From contig NZ_CP028858.1 in assembly GCF_003058365.1 (NCBI RefSeq), positions 1,426,001 through 1,490,000 on the forward strand: a DNA stretch of 64,000 nucleotides. Reading direction: 5' to 3'. Under the pieces are notes generated by a model, which made no database searches, had not been told where the DNA came from, and saw only the letters and a list, made by a program, of their open reading frames with translations. This document shows, piece by piece, positions 35,539 to 45,220 of the stretch (its first letter is position 1; each line of letters opens with the position of its first letter). Origin of the DNA: Halococcoides cellulosivorans. Its GTDB lineage: Archaea > Halobacteriota > Halobacteria > Halobacteriales > Haloarculaceae. The position numbers and the translations under genes are program-made.

Positions 35539-37031
35539 GCGGCCGACGCCACGTCGAGCGCGTCGATCACGCCACGCCCCCGGAGGAGATCGGCGGCGCG
35601 GTCGATCGGGGCGCGCGCCGCCCGATCGCGGGCGGCGTCGTGGCCCGCGGCGTCGAGAAACGCCCGCCGAATCCCGTCGTGCTCGAAGACCCCGTGCAGG
35701 TAGGTGCCGAGCACGCGATCGGTCGCGACGCTCGCGGGATCGAGCGGCGCGGGGCGATCGCCGGTCGTCGTCTGCCCCGCGTGGATCTCGTAGCCCGCGA
35801 CGGTGCCGCTGGCGCCCGAAATCGGGCCCCGAGCGTCGATCGAATACCGAGCGCGGCGGATCGTCTTTGCCGCCGCGAACGTCGTCTCGACGGCGAGCAG
35901 TCCGAGGCCGGCGACCGATCGGGGCGATCCCCCGGTCTCGCGATCCGCGCGGTGGAGACGCTCACCGAGAATCTGATACCCGCCACAGAGCCCGACGATC
36001 GGGCCGGAAAACGTCGCGAGACGATCGCCGAGACCGGCCTCGCGGGCCGCACGCGCGGCCGCGACGGTATTTTTCGTGCCGGGCAGGACGACCGCGTCTG
36101 TCGACTCGGTGAGCGCACGGTCGAGTGGCCGGATCACCACCTCGACGCCGGGCATCGTCGCCAGCGGGTCGAGATCGGCAACGTTGGACAACCGCGGGAG
36201 TTGGGGCACGACGATCCGGGTCGCTCGGACGTCGGCAGCGGTCGAATCGCCGGCACCGCCACGGTAGACGCCGTCCGTGGGCACGGAGAGGCTGTCTTCG
36301 TCGGGCAACCCCGGATCGTCGTGTGGGAGGACCGCGAGGACGGGCACGTCCGTCCGGCGCTCGATGGCGTCGATCCCCGGATCGAGGAGGCTGCGATCGC
36401 CGCGAAATTTCGTGACGATCGCACCGACGACCTGATCGCGAACGTCCTCCGGCAGGAGTTCGAGCGTGCCGTAGAGCGCGGCGAACGCCCCGCCACGCTC
36501 GATATCGACGACGAGCAGGATCTGCGCGTCGGTCGCCCGTGCGAATTCGACGTTGGGGAGGTCTCGATCGTGGAGGTTGATCTCCGCGATCGACCCCGCG
36601 CCTTCCGCGACGACGACGTCCGCCCGGTCGTCGAGGCGGTCGTACGCCGCGAGAGCGGTCTCGCGGGCACGCTCCCAGTACTGCCCGTAGAACGCCGCCG
36701 TGTCGGCGTGGGCCACGGGCCGCCCGTCGAGCAGGAGTTGGCTCTCGCTATCCCCCCGGGGTTTGAGCAAGACCGGGTTGTGATCGGTCGAGGGCGGGAC
36801 GCCCGCCGCGCGCGCCTGGGTGTGCTGGGCGACGCCGATCTCGCCGTACAGCGGGTCGTCGGTCTCTCGAACGGCCTCGGGGCGCACGGCGACGCGCGCG
36901 TTGGTCGACATGTTCTGGGCCTTGAACGGCTCGACGTCGAGGCCCCGATCGGCCAGCAGGCGGGCGAGCCCCGTCGCGACGGTCGACTTGCCGACGTGGC
37001 TGGCCGTCCCGGCGACGAGGATCGCAGCCAT
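35520..37031 (-). CDS. cbiP: Cobyric acid synthase (CbiP/CobQ)
   Basis: A 503-residue ATP- and glutamine-dependent amidotransferase that amidates four side chains of adenosylcobyrinic acid diamide. The N-terminal dethiobiotin-synthetase-like domain has TASHVGKST. The C-terminal GATase domain has [11 protein letters not shown] (Cys nucleophile) and [11 protein letters not shown] (His). Last gene of the minus-strand cobalamin operon; its ATG overlaps the cobO stop by 1 nt. Confidence 0.95.
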   Translation of the reverse strand: MAAILVAGTASHVGKSTVATGLARLLADRGLDVEPFKAQNMSTNARVAVRPEAVRETDDPLYGEIGVAQHTQARAAGVPPSTDHNPVLLKPRGDSESQLLLDGRPVAHADTAAFYGQYWERARETALAAYDRLDDRADVVVAEGAGSIAEINLHDRDLPNVEFARATDAQILLVVDIERGGAFAALYGTLELLPEDVRDQVVGAIVTKFRGDRSLLDPGIDAIERRTDVPVLAVLPHDDPGLPDEDSLSVPTDGVYRGGAGDSTAADVRATRIVVPQLPRLSNVADLDPLATMPGVEVVIRPLDRALTESTDAVVLPGTKNTVAAARAAREAGLGDRLATFSGPIVGLCGGYQILGERLHRADRETGGSPRSVAGLGLLAVETTFAAAKTIRRARYSIDARGPISGASGTVAGYEIHAGQTTTGDRPAPLDPASVATDRVLGTYLHGVFEHDGIRRAFLDAAGHDAARDRAARAPIDRAADLLRGRGVIDALDVASAAQRSRR

Positions 37032-37702
37032 CAGAACTCGGTCCCGAGACGGGCGGAAATCCCCGCGTCGAAGGGATGGGCTTCCTTTGCGATGTGGCTC
37101 ACGAGGTCGGCCCGGTCGGCGATCGCGTCGGGGCGATCGTGCCCACCGGTCGCGACGACTTCCAGATCGTCGGGCCGGTCGTCGAGAAACCCAGCGACCG
37201 CGTCGGCGTCGATCAGCGACCGGTTGAGGGCGTATCCGATCTCGTCGAGGACGAGCATGTGGACGCCGTCGTCGGCCGGCGCATCGAGCGGTCGAGGGCC
37301 GTCGGCGGCGTCGATCTCACGCGTTCGATCGAGGGCGGCGCGCGCTTGCGCGGCGTGTTCGTCGTCGCGGCCACCGCGATGCCAGCCCTGCGCCCCTGTC
37401 GGTTCGACCGACAGGCCGGAAATCGCAGCCATCGCAGCGTACTCGCCGCGCTCGATGCCGACGCTTCGCGCACCGCCTTTCATGAACTGGAGGACGTGCA
37501 CGCGATAGCCGCGTCCGGCGGCCCGCATCGCCATCCCGAGCGCGGCGGTGGTCTTGCCCTTTCCGGGGCCGTACCAGCACTGCAGGAGGCCGAACTCCTC
37601 GGGCGCGCTCGGCGTGATCGCACTCGTGTCGGCGGCCGGCGGAACGGGGTCGGGGCGGTCGTCGGTCGATGCGTCGGACGTGGAAGCTGTGTCGTCGGTC
37701 AT
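37031..37702 (-). CDS. cobO: Cob(I)yrinic acid a,c-diamide adenosyltransferase (CobO/BtuR type)
   Basis: A 223-residue adenosyltransferase that attaches the 5'-deoxyadenosyl ligand to reduced corrinoids. The P-loop is [14 protein letters not shown], followed by [10 protein letters not shown] and the segment [17 protein letters not shown]. The acidic N-terminal 35 residues are extra. Its ATG overlaps the cbiA stop by 4 nt. In archaea this enzyme serves both newly made and salvaged corrinoids. Confidence 0.94.
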   Translation of the reverse strand: MTDDTASTSDASTDDRPDPVPPAADTSAITPSAPEEFGLLQCWYGPGKGKTTAALGMAMRAAGRGYRVHVLQFMKGGARSVGIERGEYAAMAAISGLSVEPTGAQGWHRGGRDDEHAAQARAALDRTREIDAADGPRPLDAPADDGVHMLVLDEIGYALNRSLIDADAVAGFLDDRPDDLEVVATGGHDRPDAIADRADLVSHIAKEAHPFDAGISARLGTEF

Positions 37703-39027
37703 GAGTGTGACTCAGATCGTGCGGCGTCGAGAAGTGAATCGAACACGCCGCTCGCCGCGTGGAGGTGGGCGTACGTGCCGACGGTGCTGTACTCGGTGAG
37801 GCCGTCGCAGCCGTCGAGACCAGTCCCGTCGGTGTCGAAGGTGTACCGGGCGTCCCGGGCCGTCGCCGTCGAGTAGTGAAACTCGTGGCCCTGGATCGTC
37901 GTGTCGGGGGATGCGATCGGTGAGTCGCGTCGTGCGGACAGTTCGACGTGCCCGATCGCCTGTGGCCGGTCGGTCATCCGCACGTCGGCGGGGAGCACGC
38001 CCGCCATCGCGTGGCGCTGGCCGTCGACGGTGAGCGATTCCGCGAGGGCAATCAACCCGCCGCACTCTCCGAAGACCGGCAGGCCCTCACTGGCCCGTCG
38101 GGCGAGGTCCGCGAGTGCCGGGCTGTCGGCCAGTTCGGGCGCGAACCGCTCGGGATAGCCGCCAGGGAGATACACCGCGTCGGCTGGTGGCAGCGGATCA
38201 CCACGGGTCGGAGCGAACGGACGGACGTTGGCGCGACGGCCGAGACGTTCCCGGACGCCGGGATAGCAAAAGGTGAACGCGCGATCGCGCGCGACGGCGA
38301 TCGTCGGGCGGTCGTCTTTCGAGAGGAGCGTCCGCGCAGAGCGGTCGTCGACGCCGCCGCTGGCTCGCGGGCGACGCGCGAGCGCTCGAATCCGATCGAG
38401 GCGGAGGTCTTCGGCAGCGCGAGCGAGCGCGTCGCGATCGATCGTCGTCTCCGTGCCCTGGTACAGACCGAGGTGGCGATCCGGAATCGCGAGCGCGTCG
38501 TCCGGAGAGATTCGCCCGCAGTCGACGATCCCGTCGGGCAACGCCGCCCTGACCCGATCGAGGTGTGGGCCGTCGCGCGCCCGCTGGAAGATCACGCCGG
38601 CGACCTCTGGCGACGCGGGCGCGCGGTCCGCGAAGCGTCGAAACCCCTCGACGGTCGCAGCGATCGACCGGCCGGCGCCGCTCGCGTCGACGACGAGTAC
38701 GACCGGGAGGCCGAGCGTCGCGGCGACGCTCGCAGTGCTCGCCCGCGTGCCGTCGTACAGCCCCATCACGCCCTCGACGACACACAGGTCGCCCGATCCG
38801 CGCGCGTAGTTCGCGAGACAGCCCCGGGGGCCAGAGAGCCAGGGGTCGAGCGTGCGCGAGGGGCGATCGGCGATCGCGGTGTGTTGACTCGGGTCGACGT
38901 AGTCCGGCCCGGCTTTCGCGGGCTGGACGGTCACGCCCTGCTCGCGAAAGCCCGCGAGGGCGGCGAGCGTCGTGACGGTCTTGCCGACGCTCGATCCCGT
39001 CCCGGCGAGGACGACCCCCGGGATCAC
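37699..39027 (-). CDS. cbiA: Cobyrinic acid a,c-diamide synthase (CbiA/CobB)
   Basis: A 442-residue glutamine-dependent amidotransferase acting on cobyrinate at positions a and c. The N-terminal P-loop is GTGSSVGKTVT, with the substrate motif GPDYVDPSQHTA. The C-terminal GATase part has VFGECGGLIAL (Cys nucleophile) and GHEFHYST (His). The ATG/TGA overlap with cbiZ is 4 nt. Its presence shows that the organism processes incomplete corrin rings, not only complete cobinamides. Confidence 0.95.
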   Translation of the reverse strand: MIPGVVLAGTGSSVGKTVTTLAALAGFREQGVTVQPAKAGPDYVDPSQHTAIADRPSRTLDPWLSGPRGCLANYARGSGDLCVVEGVMGLYDGTRASTASVAATLGLPVVLVVDASGAGRSIAATVEGFRRFADRAPASPEVAGVIFQRARDGPHLDRVRAALPDGIVDCGRISPDDALAIPDRHLGLYQGTETTIDRDALARAAEDLRLDRIRALARRPRASGGVDDRSARTLLSKDDRPTIAVARDRAFTFCYPGVRERLGRRANVRPFAPTRGDPLPPADAVYLPGGYPERFAPELADSPALADLARRASEGLPVFGECGGLIALAESLTVDGQRHAMAGVLPADVRMTDRPQAIGHVELSARRDSPIASPDTTIQGHEFHYSTATARDARYTFDTDGTGLDGCDGLTEYSTVGTYAHLHAASGVFDSLLDAARSESHS

Positions 39028-39740
39028 GGGTCGAACACCTCCGCGCGGCGATCGGTCCGCGCGCCGGCGTCGGCGGTCGCGACCGAGGCGGGCGGGTCGC
39101 GATCGCCCGCCGCGAGCGCCGCGCGAACGGCCTCCCGGACGCAGGCCCGCGCGGCGTCACCGACCGGCGTCGCCGCGCCCGCGAACGCCGCGTCGGGGCC
39201 CGAACGATCCGAACCGATGGCGACCGCGTCACTGGTCGTCCCAGTGAAGCCCGTCAGTGCGTGCAGCGTTGCCGTCTTGGCCTCGACCACCGTCGCGAGC
39301 AGTGTGGCCTGCGTGCCCCCCGCGAGCGCGCGGTCGGTCGTGACGACCAGGTTGACTGTCCCGGGGTGGAACGGCGTCTTCTCGTCGGTCGCGCCGACGT
39401 CGTCGACCTGGCCGGGTGGATCGTCCGCCTCGCTCGGATCGAGCGGGAGCGCCGCGGGGTTGGTCAGCCCCGCGGTCGCGATCACACAGACGCCGTCGAG
39501 GCGCGCGCCACGCGCGGTCGCTACGTCGACCGCAGTGAACAGTGTCGGCACGTGATCGAACCCCGCCCGAGCGAGGCGGGCGCGAGCGGCGCGGTCCAGG
39601 TCACGCGCCGACCAGTCCGCTGGCACCGACACGATCGCCGCGCCGTCGGCCGCCTGCTGCCCGCCGAGCGGCCCGGTGACAAGCCACGACCCCTCGTGAG
39701 CGACCCGGCAGACGCCGTCCCGGATCGCGATCTCAGGCAT
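39024..39740 (-). CDS. cbiZ: Adenosylcobinamide amidohydrolase (CbiZ)
   Basis: A 238-residue salvage enzyme that removes the aminopropanol group from adenosylcobinamide, yielding adenosylcobyric acid that can be rebuilt with the organism's own lower ligand. Family features include ATARGARLDGVCVIATAGL, KTPFHPGTVNLVVTTD and a Thr/Ala-rich core (EAKTATLHAL). ATG 39740 overlaps the end of cobD by 8 nt. Pairing with BtuFCD transport in the same locus fits corrinoid scavenging. Confidence 0.92.
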   Translation of the reverse strand: MPEIAIRDGVCRVAHEGSWLVTGPLGGQQAADGAAIVSVPADWSARDLDRAARARLARAGFDHVPTLFTAVDVATARGARLDGVCVIATAGLTNPAALPLDPSEADDPPGQVDDVGATDEKTPFHPGTVNLVVTTDRALAGGTQATLLATVVEAKTATLHALTGFTGTTSDAVAIGSDRSGPDAAFAGAATPVGDAARACVREAVRAALAAGDRDPPASVATADAGARTDRRAEVFDP

Positions 39741-40734
39741 GGATCGCCTCCAGGAAGCGGTCGTTCTCGGCGGGCGTCCGAATCGCGATCCGGACGTGCG
39801 AGTCGAGGCCGTCGAACGTGCGGGCGTCGCGGAGCACGACACCGCGCTCGCGACAGTTCGCGAGGAGGTCGTCGACGGACCCTGGAACCTCGACGAGCAC
39901 GAACGGAGCGTCCGAGGGTCGAACGTCGAAGCGGTCGTCGAGGGCGTCCGCCAGACGCGCGCGTTCGGCCCGAACGCGCTCGCGCGTCTGAGCGACGAAG
40001 GTGCGCTGGCCGAGACAGTGGGCCCCGACGGCGAGCGCGGGCACACCGACGTTCCAGGGCCGGCGCGCACTCGCGAGTGCGTCCCGCCAGTCGTCGGTCG
40101 CGACGGCATAGCCCGCTCGCAACCCGGGGAGCCCGTACAGCTTGGTCAGCGACCGGAGCACGACGGTCCCGGGCGTGCCAGCGAGCGTCGGCCGGTCGGT
40201 GTAGCCGAGAAACGCCTCGTCGACGACCAGAAGCGTCCCCGCCGCCCGACAGCGCTCGGCGAACGATCGCAGCCGATCGCGCTCTGGACACCAGCCCGTC
40301 GGGTTGTTCGGCCGACAGACCACGGCGACGGCGAACGGCCCCGGATCCGCATCGAGCACGGCGCGCGGGTCGCGGGTCCTCACCCGACCGCCCTGGAGTC
40401 GAACCTCGCGGGCGTACTCGCCGAAACTCGGCGCTGGGACGAGCGCGCGATCGCCCGCCTCGACGGCGAGTGCGAGCGTCAGGCGAAGCGCCGCGAGGCC
40501 ACCCGGCGTGGGAATCACCTGCGCGGGTTGAACGTCGACCGCCCGGGCGGCGGCCTGGCGAAAGCGCGCGGGTGGCTCCGGCGGGTACGATCGCGAGCGC
40601 TCCAGCGCACGTCGGAAAACCGCCTCGACGCCAGGTGGCGTCCGTGGGTTGACGTTCGCGCTGAAGTCGATCACGTCGGCGGTCGACCCACCGTGCGTGA
40701 CGCGGTCCAGATCGAGCGCCCGATCGCGGTTCAT
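39733..40734 (-). CDS. cobD: Threonine-phosphate decarboxylase (CobD, PLP-dependent)
   Basis: A 333-residue class I aminotransferase-fold enzyme related to histidinol-phosphate aminotransferase. It makes aminopropanol phosphate, the linker of the nucleotide loop. Motifs: IDFSANVNPRTPPGV, CRPNNPTGW, VVDEAFLGYTD, and SLTKLYGLPGLRAGY with the PLP Lys. ATG 40734 is 73 bp after the cobY stop, the largest internal gap in the operon. Linkage to cbiB supports CobD over HisC. Confidence 0.9.
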   Translation of the reverse strand: MNRDRALDLDRVTHGGSTADVIDFSANVNPRTPPGVEAVFRRALERSRSYPPEPPARFRQAAARAVDVQPAQVIPTPGGLAALRLTLALAVEAGDRALVPAPSFGEYAREVRLQGGRVRTRDPRAVLDADPGPFAVAVVCRPNNPTGWCPERDRLRSFAERCRAAGTLLVVDEAFLGYTDRPTLAGTPGTVVLRSLTKLYGLPGLRAGYAVATDDWRDALASARRPWNVGVPALAVGAHCLGQRTFVAQTRERVRAERARLADALDDRFDVRPSDAPFVLVEVPGSVDDLLANCRERGVVLRDARTFDGLDSHVRIAIRTPAENDRFLEAIHA

Positions 40735-40807
40735 CGCGCTCCCCCCGGATTCGTGAGATCGGTCGGCGGGGTGAGGACCAGACCGCACTGTGTCACGCCC
40801 GACGGCG

Positions 40808-41353
40808 TCACGCGTACCCCTCCGCGAGCGCGCGGTCACCGGGGCGGTCGACCTCGATCGCGAGCGCCGAATCGTCCCAGACCAGCCACTCGGTCTCGCT
40901 CCCATCGACCAGTCCCAGGCCGGTCGGCACGACCGTTCGCCCGTCGATCTCGCGGGTGCGATCGACACTCACGCCGATCGCGCGAACGAGCGCGAGCGGG
41001 ACCGCGACCGCGAGACCGCGATCGTCGTGGGCCAACCGGAGCCGGCGGACGTGAGCGGCGTCGAGGAAAGGGAGGTCCGCAGTCGCCGTCACGACCGGTC
41101 GGACGACCCGATCGAGCGCATAGGAGAGGTCCTCGACGTAGCCCGCGCCGGGCGCGTCGATGATCGGCGGATCGAGCGCCGCACGGGTCTCGGGCGTGGC
41201 AGGCGAGGTGACCGCGTAGACGGTCTCCAGGACCGCGTCGAGGGCGTCACGGACGCGCTCGACCATCGGGACGCCGTCGATCTCGACGAGTGGTTTCTCG
41301 CAATCAGCGTCGAGGCGCTCGCCCCGTCCGCCACACATCACGAGACCGTCCAC
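40808..41353 (-). CDS. cobY: Adenosylcobinamide-phosphate guanylyltransferase (CobY)
   Basis: A 181-residue archaeal GTP:AdoCbi-P guanylyltransferase, the non-orthologous replacement of bacterial CobU. The nucleotide-binding start is LVMCGGRGERL followed by CEKPLVEIDGVPMVERV. TATADLPFLDAAHV is a second conserved site. GTG 41353 puts the first strand before MCGG as in the family and overlaps cobS by 16 nt; ATG 41338 would overlap as TGATG. Its product is the cobS substrate. Confidence 0.92.
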   Translation of the reverse strand: MDGLVMCGGRGERLDADCEKPLVEIDGVPMVERVRDALDAVLETVYAVTSPATPETRAALDPPIIDAPGAGYVEDLSYALDRVVRPVVTATADLPFLDAAHVRRLRLAHDDRGLAVAVPLALVRAIGVSVDRTREIDGRTVVPTGLGLVDGSETEWLVWDDSALAIEVDRPGDRALAEGYA

Positions 41354-42087
41354 ACGATCACCCCCGCGTGGACCGCACAGATTCGGGCCGTAGCGTGACT
41401 CGCCCCGAGAACGTCGCCGGTCAGTCCACCGAGCGTCCGTCGCGCCCAGGTCCAGACCGCGAGCGCGGCGAGTGTGCCACCAGCGCCGACCGCGACCGGG
41501 ACGAGCGGGCCCGCGAGGGCCGCTGCGGCGACGAGTGGCGTGCCGATGAGGCCCGCGATCAGAGCGTCGATCCCGCCCGCAGGCTCGATCACCGTCGCGC
41601 CCAATCCGTCGGTCGCTGCGGACCCGCCGACCGCGAGCGCGACCATCGCGACACTCGCCGTCGCCTCGCTCGCGAGGACGATCCCCGCCGCCTGGACTGC
41701 AGGCCCGTTCGCGAGTGTGAGGCCGGCGGCGACCAGCGCCGCGACGCTGCCGGCGATCGCGAGCGTGCCGCCGACGCCGATCGCGGTGTCGGCCACGATC
41801 GCGCGGCGCTCGGCGGGCGAACCGTGGGCGGCCGCCCCGTCCGCACAGTCCGCGAGGCCGTCGAGATGGGTGATCCCGCCGACGGCGACGAGCGCGAGCA
41901 GGTACGCGATCGCGACGGTCGCAGACGGTCCAGGCAGTACGACCGCGAGCGCGCCGGCGAGTCCGGTCGGGACCGCCGCGAGGACGAGCACGCCCGGGCG
42001 ATCGGTGAGCGCAGTCCAGGCGTCGTCGTCGACGCCGACGGGCAAGCGCGTGCCGAACCCGATCGCACCGACGACCGCGGGAATCAT
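41338..42087 (-). CDS. cobS: Adenosylcobinamide-GDP ribazoletransferase (cobalamin synthase CobS)
   Basis: A 249-residue integral membrane enzyme joining AdoCbi-GDP to alpha-ribazole (phosphate), the final assembly step. The metal-binding motif is GGITHLDGLADCADG. About six membrane segments follow, and the GLTGDVLGASHATARI segment matches the family C-terminus. ATG 42087 overlaps the cbiB stop by 4 nt. Confidence 0.93.
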   Translation of the reverse strand: MIPAVVGAIGFGTRLPVGVDDDAWTALTDRPGVLVLAAVPTGLAGALAVVLPGPSATVAIAYLLALVAVGGITHLDGLADCADGAAAHGSPAERRAIVADTAIGVGGTLAIAGSVAALVAAGLTLANGPAVQAAGIVLASEATASVAMVALAVGGSAATDGLGATVIEPAGGIDALIAGLIGTPLVAAAALAGPLVPVAVGAGGTLAALAVWTWARRTLGGLTGDVLGASHATARICAVHAGVIVWTVS

Positions 42088-43001
42088 CCCACGCCTCCAA
42101 GGACGTGACTCCCACGCTGCAGAGCCAGCGGGGCGAGCGCCACCAGAAGCGCCGTCACGAGAATCGCGAGCCAGGCCGCCCGATCGACGACCGTGATCGC
42201 GCTCTCGACCTCTCTGGTCGTGGGGAGCGACCCGCTCCCGACGCGGTAGGCCCCGGGCTTCTCGACGGTGACGCCGAGCACCGCAGCGAGCGTCGCCATC
42301 GGCCATCCGGCGTTCGGTGAGGCGGGGCGGCGCGCCGTCGAACGCGCCCGCCAGACGGCACCCGGATCGACCGCGGCGAGAGCGATCGCGAGCGCTGCCA
42401 GGCGAGCGGGCACGAACGCGACGACGTCGTCGGTCCGCGCGCTCGCCCAGCCGAGCGGCCGGTCGGGATAGCCGATCGTCGCGTCGAGCGCGTCGATCGC
42501 GGTGACCGCCGCGGTGCCCGCGGCGGCCGCTGCGGGCGAGTGGACCGATCCGAGCAGAAAGCCCGCGAGCGGGGCGACCAGTCCGTCGGCCAGGTTCTCC
42601 GCGACGCTCTCTGCGATCGCGGAGCGGCGCCGAGCGGGGTCGAGATCGTCGGTCGAGCGCCCGACGAGCGCGGCGAGGTCTCCGGACCGATCCAGACACT
42701 CGCGTGCGACCGCGAGCAAACGGCGGCGACTCATCGACAGCCAGAGAACCACGCCCGCGACAGCGACGCCGAGCGGAGCGGCGATCGTCTCTGCGACCGC
42801 CGTCACACCGCCCGCAAGACCCGCGGCGAGCGCGACGATGACGGCGACGACGCCGACGCCCGCGAATCGAGGGGCCGGCCAGTCACGATCGAGCGTCTCG
42901 ATCGCCCGGCCGAGCCACGCGACGGGGTGCAATCGGTCGGGGGGCTCACCGAACAGGGTATCGAGCGCGACCGCGAGGACGACCGCCGTCGCGGCCATCA
43001 T
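42084..43001 (-). CDS. cbiB: Adenosylcobinamide-phosphate synthase (CbiB)
   Basis: A 305-residue membrane enzyme that attaches aminopropanol phosphate (from CobD) to adenosylcobyric acid. The family start is LDTLFGEPPDRLHPVAWLGR; AIAESVAENLADGLVAPL and AGWPMATLAAVLGV-like regions follow, with four or five helices. ATG 43001 overlaps the btuF stop by 4 nt; a second ATG directly follows. It uses the product made by CbiZ or CbiP. Confidence 0.94.
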   Translation of the reverse strand: MMAATAVVLAVALDTLFGEPPDRLHPVAWLGRAIETLDRDWPAPRFAGVGVVAVIVALAAGLAGGVTAVAETIAAPLGVAVAGVVLWLSMSRRRLLAVARECLDRSGDLAALVGRSTDDLDPARRRSAIAESVAENLADGLVAPLAGFLLGSVHSPAAAAAGTAAVTAIDALDATIGYPDRPLGWASARTDDVVAFVPARLAALAIALAAVDPGAVWRARSTARRPASPNAGWPMATLAAVLGVTVEKPGAYRVGSGSLPTTREVESAITVVDRAAWLAILVTALLVALAPLALQRGSHVLGGVG

Positions 43002-44101
43002 CGACGGCGCCGGACGAGTCCCGCGCCAGCGACGAGCGCGATCGCCCCCGCGGCGGGGCCGAACCCGGGGCCGCCAGCGTCGGTCGGTGCCGCGGGCGTC
43101 TGGGTCGTGGTCGTCGCCATCGCCGCGTCGCTATCGCCGGTCGTCGTCTCGGTGCCGTTCACCGTGATCGATGCGTTCGCAGTGCCGTTCGTCGTGAACG
43201 ATGCGGACGCGCCGTGGAGGTGTCGGGCGATCCGTTCCAGTGGGTTCGTGACGCGCGGGCCGGCCTGGTGGAGGTAATCGCGATTCACGCGGACGATCTG
43301 CTCGTCACGAACGGCCGTCGTGTTCGCGAGCGCGGTGCTGTCGATGTCGGTGCCCTCGGGCGCGACGATCCAGTCGGGATCCTCGCGGGCGAGCACTTCG
43401 GCGCTGATCTGGCCGTACTCGCTGATGTTCGCGCGGGCCGCGACGTTCTCGCCGCCCGCCGTGGCGATCACGTCACCGATGAACGTGTCGGGACCGGCGG
43501 TCCAGCCGCCACCCATCGCGTAGTACACCAGCGGGCGGTCACGGTCGGCGGTCCCCTCGCGCACGTCCGAGACGCGCGTCTCGGTGTCGGAACTCACCGT
43601 CGCGGCGGCCTCACAGGCTCCGATCAGGCGACCGGTCGTCCGGGTCTTCTCGGAGACGCCCGCCAACGATCCGACCTGCCGGAAGTGATAGACGGTCAGC
43701 CCCGAACTACGGAGGGTCTCGACGGTCTCGGGATCGGTGACGTTCGGGGCCAGGACGAGGTCTGGCTCCTGGGCGACGACGGTTTCGATCTTCGGTTGGC
43801 CGGTTTCAGTGACGACGTTGGTGACGCCGTCAGTGCCGTTCAGGTAGGTCGCGTGATACTCACGGGGCATCCCGACGACACGATCCTGAGCGCCGAGCGC
43901 CCAGACGGTCTGGGCCGCACTCGGCGCGAGAACGACGATCCGGTCGGGAGACTCCTCGACGGTCACGGTCGTTCCGGTCGCGTCGGTCCGTTCGTGTGGG
44001 AACTCACACTCCGCCGCCGTGTCGGCCACCCCGAGCGGCGGGACGGCGGCGACGGCGATCAGGAGAACCGCGACGATGACGATCGGTGTGCGTGTTCGCA
44101 T
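42998..44101 (-). CDS. btuF: Corrinoid ABC transporter substrate-binding protein with PGF-CTERM anchor
   Basis: A 367-residue surface protein that captures cobalamin or cobinamide outside the membrane. It has a Sec-type signal (IVIVAVLLIAVAAVPPLG), two periplasmic-binding lobes (RIVVLAPSAAQTVWALGA; PDLVLAPNVTDPE; WIVAPEG), a Thr/Asn-rich stalk and the sorting tail GPGFGPAAGAIALVAGAG followed by RRRR. The tail marks it for archaeosortase processing and lipid anchoring. It is first in the minus-strand operon and divergent from btuC. Confidence 0.92.
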   Translation of the reverse strand: MRTRTPIVIVAVLLIAVAAVPPLGVADTAAECEFPHERTDATGTTVTVEESPDRIVVLAPSAAQTVWALGAQDRVVGMPREYHATYLNGTDGVTNVVTETGQPKIETVVAQEPDLVLAPNVTDPETVETLRSSGLTVYHFRQVGSLAGVSEKTRTTGRLIGACEAAATVSSDTETRVSDVREGTADRDRPLVYYAMGGGWTAGPDTFIGDVIATAGGENVAARANISEYGQISAEVLAREDPDWIVAPEGTDIDSTALANTTAVRDEQIVRVNRDYLHQAGPRVTNPLERIARHLHGASASFTTNGTANASITVNGTETTTGDSDAAMATTTTQTPAAPTDAGGPGFGPAAGAIALVAGAGLVRRRR

Positions 44102-44122
44102 CGGCCACCGGTTCCGGCCAGT

Positions 44123-44140
44123 CCAATAAATACTTACCTA
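44123..44140. promoter_or_regulatory. Shared AT-rich promoter of the divergent cobalamin transcripts
   Basis: AATAAATACTTA (44125-44136) is the only AT-rich stretch between btuF and btuC. Its centre is about 29 nt from the btuF ATG (44101, minus) and about 32 nt from the ATG at 44162 (plus). One element could therefore drive leaderless transcripts in both directions, coordinating uptake and processing of corrinoids. Confidence 0.55.
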
Positions 44141-44161
44141 ATGCAAGTCGAGTTGCCTTCG

Positions 44162-45220
44162 ATGAACAGGGTCGTCCGGACCGTCCGCTGGAGCGGTGGG
44201 CTCGTCGCCGCGCTCGTCGTCGCGACCGTCCTCGCGGCGACGATCGGCCCGGTCGCGCTGGACGCTCAGACGGTCGTTCGAGCGGTGCTCTCGGGGATCG
44301 CAGTGCCCGTGCCGCAGTTCGTCGACGGGCGTCTCGCGATCGCATCGACGCCGCTGGCGAGCGCGCCCGAGGGGTCGACGGTCACGATCGTCCGGTCGAT
44401 CCGACTCCCACGGATCGCGCTCGCCGCGGTCGTCGGCGCGGCGCTCGCGGCGGCGGGGACGATCATGCAGGGCCTCTTTCGGAATCCGATGGCCGACCCC
44501 TCGATCGTCGGCGTCTCCGCAGGCGCCGCGGTCGGGGCCGTCGGGGTGATCGTCCTGCCCGCCGCGATCCCGTTCGGCCTGCAGACGGCCGCGTTCACCG
44601 GCGCGCTCGTGACGGCGTTCGGCGTCTACCTGCTCGCGACCAGGGGCGGGCGCACACCCGTCGCGACGCTGTTGCTCGCGGGCGTCGCCGTCCAGACGCT
44701 GCTCGGCGCGGCGCTGTCCGTCCTCCTCCTCCACGCGGGCCACGACCTCGAACGGGCGATGTACTGGCTGATGGGTGATCTGCGCAACGCCACCTGGGGC
44801 GAGGTCGGCGTCACCCTCGCGATCACCCTGTTCGCGGTCGCCGCTCTCCTTCCGTACGCGCGATCGCTGAACGTCCTGTTGCTGGGCGAAGGTGACGCCG
44901 CGACGCTGGGCATTCCCGTCGAGCGGACGAAGCGGATCCTCCTCGCGCTGTCGGCAGTCGTCACGGGCGGCGCGGTCGCGGTCGCGGGCGTCATCGGCTT
45001 CGTCGGGTTGATCGTCCCCCACGTCATGCGCCTGCTGGTCGGCCCGGATCACCGCATTCTGTTGCCCACGAGTACGCTACTCGGGGCGACCTTCCTCGTC
45101 GCCGCCGATACCCTCGCGCGGTCGGGGCCCGCCGAACTCCCGGTCGGCATCGTCACCGCCGCAGTCGGCGCCCCGTTCTTTCTGGCGCTGCTCCGCCGCC
45201 GGGAGGTGTCGGACCTGTGA
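44162..45220 (+). CDS. btuC: Corrinoid ABC transporter permease
   Basis: A 352-residue FecCD/BtuC-type permease with about ten helices. Signature segments: RLPRIALAAVVGAALAAAG, GLFRNPMADPSIVGVSAGA, GEGDAATLGIPVERTKRI and GFVGLIVPHVMRLLVGPDHR (the ATPase-coupling helix). ATG 44162 is chosen because the TATA candidate lies about 32 nt upstream; ATG 44141 would place it only about 10 nt away. It overlaps btuD by 4 nt. Confidence 0.93.
   Translation: MNRVVRTVRWSGGLVAALVVATVLAATIGPVALDAQTVVRAVLSGIAVPVPQFVDGRLAIASTPLASAPEGSTVTIVRSIRLPRIALAAVVGAALAAAGTIMQGLFRNPMADPSIVGVSAGAAVGAVGVIVLPAAIPFGLQTAAFTGALVTAFGVYLLATRGGRTPVATLLLAGVAVQTLLGAALSVLLLHAGHDLERAMYWLMGDLRNATWGEVGVTLAITLFAVAALLPYARSLNVLLLGEGDAATLGIPVERTKRILLALSAVVTGGAVAVAGVIGFVGLIVPHVMRLLVGPDHRILLPTSTLLGATFLVAADTLARSGPAELPVGIVTAAVGAPFFLALLRRREVSDL

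Noticed and set aside
43214-44160. Long N-terminal extension of btuC
   Set aside because: This stretch is antisense to btuF and shows no membrane segments; the promoter spacing favours ATG 44162.
44101-44161. Cobalamin riboswitch
   Set aside because: The intergenic gap is too short for the conserved B12 aptamer, and both transcripts appear leaderless.
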